Part shown: one piece after another, positions 49,970-57,046 of the stretch
How the letters are laid out: each line of letters opens with the position of its first letter
Numbering within the stretch: position 1 is the stretch's first letter
Assembly: GCA_035577985.1 (NCBI GenBank)
Contig: DATJZY010000031.1
Span: forward strand, 1-57,046
Direction: 5' to 3'
Length of the DNA stretch: 57,046 nt
From: Candidatus Eisenbacteria bacterium
GTDB lineage: Bacteria; Desulfobacterota; Binatia; DP-6
The notes under the pieces: generated by a model
What the model was told of the DNA's origin: nothing
Database searches by the model: none
What the model saw: only the letters and a program-made list of their open reading frames with translations
Made by a program: the position numbers and the translations under genes

Positions 49970-50872
49970 ATGGCGCTACACCGGCTCACCACGATCACTC
50001 TCGGTGTCCCCGACGTCGCGACGGCCGCGGCGTTCTACCGCGACTTCGGCCTCGCCGAAACTGGGACCGGCTCGTTGGCGACCCCTGACGGCGGCGAGCA
50101 GCTCCGCCTCGTCGCAGCGGCGAGGCGCGGGCTCGTCGAGCTCGGCCTCGGCGCCGAGAATCCCGACGATCTCGGGCGCATCGCTGCCGCGCTCGCACGG
50201 CTCGACGTGGCCGCGCAGATGGACGGCCCCACCCTGCGTACGCGCGAGCCGGTGACGGGTCTCACGATCAAGATCACGGTCGCGCCCCGCATCCAGGCGA
50301 CGCGCACCGAGCCGACGTCGCGCAACGCACCGGGCCGCTCGGAACGCCTGAATCGTCCCGCCGACGGCGTCCTTCGCAGCGCCGCCGTTCGACCCGGGAA
50401 GCTGTCGCACGTCGCGATGGCATCGCCCGACCACGAGGCGACGGTCCGCTTCTTCACCCGCGGCCTCGGCTTCGCCGTCAGTGACGGGCTCCCGTTCGTC
50501 TCGTTCATGCGCTGCAGCGAGGACCACCACAACGTCGCCGTCCAGCAGGGACCCGGCTCGTTCCTGCACCACACCGCGTGGGAGGTGGCCGACGTCGACG
50601 AGGTCGGTCGCGGCGCCGCCGCCATGCTGGCCGCCGATCCGACGCGTCACGTGTGGGGACTCGGGCGGCACGCGATCGGCTCGAACTTCTTCTGGTACCT
50701 CTGCGACCCGGCGGGGAACTTCGCCGAGTACATCGCCGACCTGGATCGCATCACGGACGAAGCGGCCTACGCGCCGCCTGCATGGGCGGGCGCGCAGATG
50801 GTTCGCGCCTGGGCGCCGCCGATCCCGGAGGAGTTCCTTGCGCCCAAGGACCTCGCGACGCTTCTCGGATAG
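49970..50872 (+). CDS. VOC-family extradiol dioxygenase-like protein
   Basis: A 300-residue two-module vicinal oxygen chelate protein. The C-terminal module carries the likely Fe(II) ligands: H147 (KLSHVAM), H200/H201 (SFLHHTAWEV) and E253 (GNFAEYIAD). RHAIGSNFFWYLCDPAGN precedes the glutamate in the usual position. The N-terminal module is shorter and lacks the ligands, as in type I extradiol dioxygenases. These open catechol-like rings next to the hydroxyls. The ATG overlaps the gap after gntR (one base), so translation is coupled. The FAD oxygenase gene follows after 12 bases. The substrate is unknown. Confidence 0.88.
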   Translation: MALHRLTTITLGVPDVATAAAFYRDFGLAETGTGSLATPDGGEQLRLVAAARRGLVELGLGAENPDDLGRIAAALARLDVAAQMDGPTLRTREPVTGLTIKITVAPRIQATRTEPTSRNAPGRSERLNRPADGVLRSAAVRPGKLSHVAMASPDHEATVRFFTRGLGFAVSDGLPFVSFMRCSEDHHNVAVQQGPGSFLHHTAWEVADVDEVGRGAAAMLAADPTRHVWGLGRHAIGSNFFWYLCDPAGNFAEYIADLDRITDEAAYAPPAWAGAQMVRAWAPPIPEEFLAPKDLATLLG

Positions 50873-50884
50873 GAGAAGCCCGAC

Positions 50885-52066
50885 ATGAGCCGCTTCGACG
50901 CCGACGTCATCGTGATCGGAGGGGGACCGGCGGGATGCGCCGCCGCGATCCGGCTGGTCCAGCAGGGCCACGACGTCCTCGTGCTGGAGCGGCTCGCCGA
51001 GGCGTCGAACGGCGCCGAGGCGATCGAGTCGGGCGAGCTGCTCGCGCCCGGCACCCAGCACGAGTGCGACGAGCTCGGAGTCGCGTTCGAAGGACCGTGG
51101 GTGCTCGATCGGATGCGCGGTGTCCGCAACGTGTACCCCGACCTCTCGTGGACGTATCACGCGCTGCCCGACGGGATCTCGTACCTGAACGTCGATCGCG
51201 GCGGCTTCGACGCGGCCTTGCGTACACGCTTCGCCGCGGTCGGGGGACGCATCGCGTGGAGCCGTCGCGCGACCGGCCTCGACGTGCGGGCCGACGAGGC
51301 GATCGTCAGTACGGCGGAGGGGCCGGAGTACCGCGCGCCGCTCGTCATCGACGCGGGCGGTCGCCACGCGCTCGCGCCGCGGATCCGCAAGCTCAAGACC
51401 GAGGATCCGGAGTTCCGGCAGATCGCCGTCGCGCTCTTCTTCAGCGACTTCCCGGACGCGGCCGTCGGATTCTGGGACCGTCACTTCTACGGCGACCGCG
51501 GCGCGATGATCAGCGGCGCTCGCATCCGGCCGGGGCTGTTCCGGCTCGTGCTCGAAGCCGATCTCGCGGACAAGCAGGCCGACCGCGCGAAGCCCGCCGA
51601 GTTCTTCGAGCGCGTCGCCGAGCGCTTCGACCCCTGGTTCGCCGAACGCCTCGCGCGCGCGCCGCGATTGGGCGAACCGTGGGCCATGGCGCCGCTCGCG
51701 TATCGCGTGACCGAGGTCGCAGGAGATCGCCTCCTCCTCGCCGGCGACGCGACGGGCTACCTCTCGCCCCTCACGGGAATGGGCGTCGAGTTCGCGATGC
51801 GGATGGGGCGGCTCGCCGCCCTCGCGGCACATCGCGCGCTCGCAGCCGGGGATTGCTCGGCGAGTGCCTTCGCCGGCTACGTCGACGATCGCCGCAGCGA
51901 GCTCGAAACCGCGATCACGTACCTGCGCCACGTCCTGCGCCACCTGCGCGATCGCGACGTGCTGCTGCGCGCGGCCCACGACGACGAGGTGCGCAGCACG
52001 ATCTTCGGGCCGCCGCTCGGGACGGTGACGGAGCGCGGGCACCTCCGCGACGCCCGCGTCGGCTGA
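50885..52066 (+). CDS. FAD-dependent oxidoreductase/hydroxylase
   Basis: A 393-residue flavoprotein of the group A hydroxylase / geranylgeranyl reductase-like superfamily. The FAD dinucleotide fold is IGGGPAG (11-17) with ERLAEASNGAEAIESG after the second strand. The GD motif is GDATGYLSPLTGMGVEFAM near residue 290. The DG motif region is less clear. In context it probably hydroxylates an aromatic ring to give the substrate of the VOC dioxygenase, although reductase or halogenase-like chemistry cannot be excluded. It is the last gene of the plus-strand operon, with TAGGAG upstream of the ATG. Confidence 0.85.
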   Translation: MSRFDADVIVIGGGPAGCAAAIRLVQQGHDVLVLERLAEASNGAEAIESGELLAPGTQHECDELGVAFEGPWVLDRMRGVRNVYPDLSWTYHALPDGISYLNVDRGGFDAALRTRFAAVGGRIAWSRRATGLDVRADEAIVSTAEGPEYRAPLVIDAGGRHALAPRIRKLKTEDPEFRQIAVALFFSDFPDAAVGFWDRHFYGDRGAMISGARIRPGLFRLVLEADLADKQADRAKPAEFFERVAERFDPWFAERLARAPRLGEPWAMAPLAYRVTEVAGDRLLLAGDATGYLSPLTGMGVEFAMRMGRLAALAAHRALAAGDCSASAFAGYVDDRRSELETAITYLRHVLRHLRDRDVLLRAAHDDEVRSTIFGPPLGTVTERGHLRDARVG

Positions 52067-52073
52067 TCGGCAC

Positions 52074-52280
52074 TCACGAGCACGGGCCAGGATGGGACGG
52101 ATGGAGGGTCGGCATTCCCGTCTTCCAGCGCCCGCACTCGCCGAGCTCGCGCCCATCCAAGGCCACGGCACGCGCGTCCGCCGCGTGCAGCATGAACCGT
52201 CCGGGCGGGCACAGGAGCTTCGCGGACACCGGCGCGGAGGCGCCGAGCAGAAGCAGCATTGCCGCGAGCGCGCGAGGCAT
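52074..52280 (-). CDS. Small secreted hypothetical protein
   Basis: A 68-residue reading frame with a clean signal peptide (1-20, ALAAMLLLLGASAPVSA). A short mature part follows with three cysteines: LLCPPGRF, GECGRW and a C-terminal GPCS. I do not recognise a family. It is convergent with the FAD oxidoreductase (7-base gap). The secretion signal and CPPGRF motif argue that it is real, but its short length keeps this tentative. Confidence 0.45.
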   Translation of the reverse strand: MPRALAAMLLLLGASAPVSAKLLCPPGRFMLHAADARAVALDGRELGECGRWKTGMPTLHPSHPGPCS

Positions 52281-52397
52281 GGGTGATCTTCCGGCCCAGC
52301 GTCGATGATACTGCCGATCGCCATCCGGTCACAACGGGACACGGCCGAGTCCGACGAGGGCTTGGCAAGGGCGCCCGATTGTTGTTCTAGGGTCCCC

Positions 52398-52799
52398 ATG
52401 ACCAGAACGATCGTCGCGCTCGTCGCCCTTCTCGCCATGGCGTCGCCGTCCCGCGGTGCGGTCACCGAGGAGACGTTCAAGCTCAAGACCGGCGCCGACC
52501 TGATCGAGCTCTGCGCCGTCGCCGACGATGATCCGTTGCACACGGCGGCGATCCACGTGTGTCACGGCTTCGGCGCGGGGACCTACCAGACGCTCCAGGT
52601 GCTGATCGCCCGCGGCAAGCTGAGGCAGTTCTTCTGCCCGCCGGAGCCGGGCCCGTCGCGCAATGAGGCGGTGGCGGCGTTCGTCGTCTGGGGGCGCGCC
52701 CACTCGGACCTGGTCCAGTATTCGCCGGCAGAAGTGGTCGCCAGGTACCTCATCGAGACCTACCCCTGCCCCAAGAAGACCGCGAAAAAGACCAAGTGA
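52398..52799 (+). CDS. Secreted Rap1a/Tai-like protein
   Basis: A 133-residue protein with a signal peptide (1-20, VALVALLAMASPSRGA). The mature part follows the Rap1a/Tai pattern: TGADLIELCA, then A-x-H-V-C-H-G-F-G-A-G-T-Y, FCPP, AVAAFVVWGR, and a final VVARYLIETYPCPK. Rap1a-type proteins neutralise Ssp1-like amidase effectors of type VI secretion in Serratia, but many relatives are of unknown function and no T6SS genes are seen here. ATG 52398 begins the leader. It is followed by the glycine-zipper lipoprotein gene, whose possible GTG start at 52796 overlaps this stop. Confidence 0.75.
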   Translation: MTRTIVALVALLAMASPSRGAVTEETFKLKTGADLIELCAVADDDPLHTAAIHVCHGFGAGTYQTLQVLIARGKLRQFFCPPEPGPSRNEAVAAFVVWGRAHSDLVQYSPAEVVARYLIETYPCPKKTAKKTK

Positions 52800-52810
52800 G
52801 GAGATCGAGC

Positions 52811-53053
52811 ATGCGCGGGAACCAGAGGCGGCTCGCGATCGCGGCCCTGGCGGCTACGGTCGCCCTCGGCGGTTGCGCCAACATGACCCCTACCCAGCAG
52901 CGCCTGGCCTCGGGAACGCTGATCGGAGCGGCGGGCGGCGCCGCCATCGGCGCGATGGCCGGCAACGCCGGTATGGGCGCCGCCATCGGCGCGGGCGCCG
53001 GCCTGTTGGGCGGCGCCATCGTCGACCAGTACGAGAAGTCGAAGCAACAATAG
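52811..53053 (+). CDS. Glycine-zipper lipoprotein
   Basis: An 80-residue lipoprotein: the N-terminal leader ends in the lipobox LGGC, and the mature part has a glycine-zipper segment with G/A at every fourth position (GTLIGAAGGAAIGAMAGNAG then GAAIGAGAGLLGGAI). The sequence resembles outer-membrane YMGG/SlyB/OmpA-like glycine-zipper proteins. ATG 52811 with GAGGAG upstream is preferred to GTG 52796. It follows the Rap1a/Tai-like gene by 11 bases and probably forms an operon with it. A strong terminator follows. Confidence 0.85.
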   Translation: MRGNQRRLAIAALAATVALGGCANMTPTQQRLASGTLIGAAGGAAIGAMAGNAGMGAAIGAGAGLLGGAIVDQYEKSKQQ

Positions 53054-53095
53054 ACGGCCACGACGCGGGCCGCGCACGGCCCCGGAAGGCGCGAC

Positions 53096-53122
53096 GGGGC
53101 GCCGGTCGACGACCGACGCCCC
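53096..53122. terminator. Bidirectional terminator between the lipoprotein gene and groEL
   Basis: GGGGCGCCGGTCG (53096-53108) pairs with CGACCGACGCCCC (53110-53122) with one mismatch around a central base, giving a 12-of-13-bp near-palindrome. It lies between two convergent genes, 43 bases after the lipoprotein stop and 32 bases before the groEL stop. It has no clear T-tract on either strand. Confidence 0.7.
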
Positions 53123-53153
53123 GCCAGTGACACGCTCGGTCGAGCCGAGCGGC

Positions 53154-55098
<1,945 letters not shown>

Positions 55099-55193
55099 TT
55101 GACCAAGACCTCCCTGCCGGACCCCTTCTCCGGGGGACTCCGGGCTGCGTGATGCCGTTCCTGTAGGTTGTACACACTCGCGCGTGCGCGGCG

Positions 55194-55222
55194 CGTGTAA
55201 GGCCGGACGCGCTGGCAGTCAA
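55194..55222 (-). promoter_or_regulatory. Candidate groESL promoter
   Basis: On the minus strand TTGACT (55222-55217) and TACACG (55199-55194) are separated by 17 bases, about 95 bases before groES. The -35 is good and the -10 moderate. Just downstream the sequence holds a loose inverted arrangement of TACAC and GTGTGTA (about 55170-55200). It does not match the CIRCE operator (TTAGCACTC-N9-GAGTGCTAA), so HrcA control is not supported by sequence. Confidence 0.4.
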
Positions 55223-55321
55223 GGGGGACACCGGCCCTGACCGGCGATCAGGACGGGGATGGCGGCCGGGGGCCGGGAGACCCCGGAATCCCTCGGGGGA
55301 CGGAGGGTCGAATCGGCCCCC

Positions 55322-57046
55322 TCATTCGGCCATCTCGTGTTGCAGCTTGCGGGCATCCGCGTCCCAGGGGGTGAGCGTGGCGAGCTCGTCGGCATAGCGG
55401 CGGGCCCCATCGCGGTCGCCGGCGTCGCGGCTGATCGTCGCGAGGGCGACGAGGAGGTCGCGATCGTCCGGCCGCGTCGCGTGCGCCGTGGCGAGAGTCT
55501 GCAGCGCACGCGCCGTCTGCCCTGTCGAATGCAGTGCCACGCCCAGCACGTACGCATAGCGGGCGTTGTCGGGCGCGAGCGCGGCGGCCCGCCCGAGCTC
55601 CGCCAGCGCCTCGCCGGTGCGTCGTTGACGGACCAGCAGGAGCCCCAGCGCGTGGTGCCCCTCGGCGACGCCGGGCGCGATCGCGATCGCCGCACGCAGG
55701 ACCTGCTCGCCCTCGGCGTCGCGCCCCTGTACGCGATAGAGGTCGGCGAGGTTCACGCGCGCCGGTACGAAGTACGGCCCGAGCCGGATGGCCGTGTCGA
55801 GCTCCCGCTCGGCATCCGCCATGCGCCCGAGCCGCGCGTCGAGGAGGGCGAGGTTCATGTGGGACTCGGGGCGATCCGCGTTGGCGAGCTCGGCCGCGCG
55901 ATACTCGTCGATCCCCCGCGCCAGCGCGGCCTGCTGGTCCGGTGTGAGCGTGCCGGCTGGCGCACCGGCAAGGTCCCGCGCGGCGCCGAGCCGCACTGCG
56001 CGAAGGGGGTCGGTCAGGAGCGGTGCGACGACCGGCGCCGCCGCACGCGGATCGCCGTCGCGGACGGCGTCGACCGTGGCGGACCGCAGGAGCCCGTCGC
56101 CGTTGCCTGCTCCGCGAAGCGCCGTCTGCACGAGCGGATTCGCCGGGTTCCCAAGGAGGCTCACCGCGGTCGCACGCACGATCGCCGGCGCCGTCGCGTC
56201 GGATGCGAGCGACGCGAGACGGCCGTCCGCGTCGGCCGCACCCTTTCGGCCGGCCGCGATCGCCTGGGCGTAGTGCGACGTTCCGAGCCGGTGGGCCCCG
56301 GGCCGCGCGGCGATCACCGCCGCGGCCCAGTCGGGCGTCCGATCCGCGTGACAGCCCGTGCACGTGTTCGGCACGCCGAGCGTCGCCGAGAGATCGGGGC
56401 GCGGGACGCGGAAGCTGTGGTCCCGGCGCTCGTCGATCACCATGTACGTCCGCGCCGGCATGTGGCACGCGACGCACTGCGCGCCGGCCGACCCGACCGG
56501 ATGGAAGTGGTGCTCGGGCGTGTCGAACTTCGCCGGCAGGTGGCAGCGCGCGCACAGCGCATTGCCGTCCGCGCGCAGCCGCAGGCTGTGGGGATCGTGG
56601 CAATCGCTGCACGTGACGCCGGCGTGGTACATCGGGCTCTGCAGGAACGAGCCCCACTCGTAGACCTCGTCCTGGATCTGTCCGTCGACCGTGTAGAGAT
56701 CCGCCTCGAGCAGTGCCGGGCGGTGCGTGTCGAGGAGCGGCTTGCCGTATTCGTAGGCATCGCGGATCACGGCGCGGCGCGAGTGGCAGCGGCCGCACGC
56801 GTCCAGCTCTGCGTGTGATGCGCGCGGAACGCTGCGCCGCGCGATGCGGGCGTCGGGATCGAGCACCCACTGCGCTCCGTCGCTCGAAAGCGGAACCACG
56901 AGCCCGCGATCCGCGTTCGGCGCGGCTCCGTCGCGTGCCGCCTGCTCGGCCCACTCGACGTGACGCGAGCCCGGGCCGTGGCACGCCTCGCATCCGACCG
57001 ACACCTCGGACCAAACCGTCTCGTAGCGGTCCTCCTGCGAGTCGTA
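55322..57046 (-). CDS. Multihaem c-type cytochrome with HEAT-like and TPR C-terminal region (5' end outside window)
   Basis: The reading frame is open to the right edge of the window (57046), so the N-terminus and start are missing; 574 codons are visible. Six haem c motifs occur in the first 220 residues: CEACH, CGRCH, CSDCH, CARCH, CVACH and CTGCH, in the pattern of cytochrome c554/multihaem TPR proteins. A HEAT-like stretch follows (about 230-345), then at least four TPR-like units (about 355-550, for example AEGEQVLRAAIAIAPGVAEGHHALGL, quoted by its core GHHALGL). It should be exported and act in extracytoplasmic electron transfer. Each CxxCH binds one haem; more may lie outside. It is upstream of groES on the same strand. 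Confidence 0.88.
   Translation of the reverse strand, partial: YDSQEDRYETVWSEVSVGCEACHGPGSRHVEWAEQAARDGAAPNADRGLVVPLSSDGAQWVLDPDARIARRSVPRASHAELDACGRCHSRRAVIRDAYEYGKPLLDTHRPALLEADLYTVDGQIQDEVYEWGSFLQSPMYHAGVTCSDCHDPHSLRLRADGNALCARCHLPAKFDTPEHHFHPVGSAGAQCVACHMPARTYMVIDERRDHSFRVPRPDLSATLGVPNTCTGCHADRTPDWAAAVIAARPGAHRLGTSHYAQAIAAGRKGAADADGRLASLASDATAPAIVRATAVSLLGNPANPLVQTALRGAGNGDGLLRSATVDAVRDGDPRAAAPVVAPLLTDPLRAVRLGAARDLAGAPAGTLTPDQQAALARGIDEYRAAELANADRPESHMNLALLDARLGRMADAERELDTAIRLGPYFVPARVNLADLYRVQGRDAEGEQVLRAAIAIAPGVAEGHHALGLLLVRQRRTGEALAELGRAAALAPDNARYAYVLGVALHSTGQTARALQTLATAHATRPDDRDLLVALATISRDAGDRDGARRYADELATLTPWDADARKLQHEMAE

Noticed and set aside
55160..55210. CIRCE operator upstream of groES
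   Set aside because: Only loose TACAC/GTGTGTA arms are present; the TTAGCACTC-N9-GAGTGCTAA sequence is not found.

Overview
The window is a GC-rich (by eye about 70 %), densely packed chromosomal segment from a Gram-negative, probably soil or sediment, heterotroph. Evidence for the cell type: a czcCBA-type tripartite efflux set with a TolC-family outer-membrane protein, Sec signal peptides, lipoproteins and multihaem c-type cytochromes. Many starts are GTG, several neighbouring genes overlap by 1 to 11 bases, and some genes have no Shine-Dalgarno sequence. The mix of paired acyl-CoA dehydrogenases, Rieske oxygenase, F420/FMN-type LLM oxidoreductase, crotonases and EstB-type serine hydrolases fits deep-branching Myxococcota/Desulfobacterota-like lineages (for example Candidatus Binatia). 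That placement is an inference from gene content. I saw no tRNA, rRNA, CRISPR array, transposase or integrase.

Layout: 1-4030 (minus) holds a secreted hypothetical protein, a dihaem peroxidase and a sugar isomerase-like protein, then an alpha/beta hydrolase. 4053-8063 (plus) is an overlapping trio: isocitrate lyase/PEP mutase-family lyase, acyl-CoA synthetase and GMC oxidoreductase. 8077-12759 has two large GT-C-like membrane proteins meeting tail to tail. 12855-14397 has a GNAT-like protein and TlyA. 14404-19898 (minus) is a TolC/HlyD/RND metal-efflux operon. 19944-22108 has an LLM oxidoreductase and chorismate synthase. 22117-25403 pairs a dienoyl-CoA-reductase-like SDR and cupin with a divergent carboxymuconolactone-decarboxylase-fold protein overlapping a membrane adenylate cyclase.

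25479-35874 carries a crotonase, cupin, Hsp20, a GlpC-like Fe-S protein, a GH31 glycosidase, an aldehyde dehydrogenase, a lipoprotein esterase, a zinc-ribbon protein and a HelD-like ATPase. 35911-42383 has a Rieske oxygenase, a probable kinase-gene remnant, a small Cys-rich secreted protein, a divergent membrane pyrophosphatase and an unusual coiled-coil protein with two degenerate receiver-like domains. 42393-46995 has a DUF2461 protein, two adjacent acyl-CoA dehydrogenases behind a palindromic operator, and a CPA1 antiporter. 47022-52066 has an EstB-like hydrolase and a compact aromatic-type catabolic locus (FAH hydrolase, GntR regulator, VOC dioxygenase, FAD oxygenase). 52074-57046 has small secreted proteins, groESL and a multihaem/TPR cytochrome cut by the right edge.

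The least explained signals are these: a large hairpin repeat present at both 1-117 and 48209-48334, whose outer stem differs in sequence between copies but stays self-complementary; a perfect PsrA-type palindrome inside the promoter of the acyl-CoA dehydrogenase pair; the twin pseudo-receiver coiled-coil protein; and the overlap of an AhpD-fold protein gene with a nucleotide cyclase gene. Family assignments rest on motif reading by eye. No database search was run.
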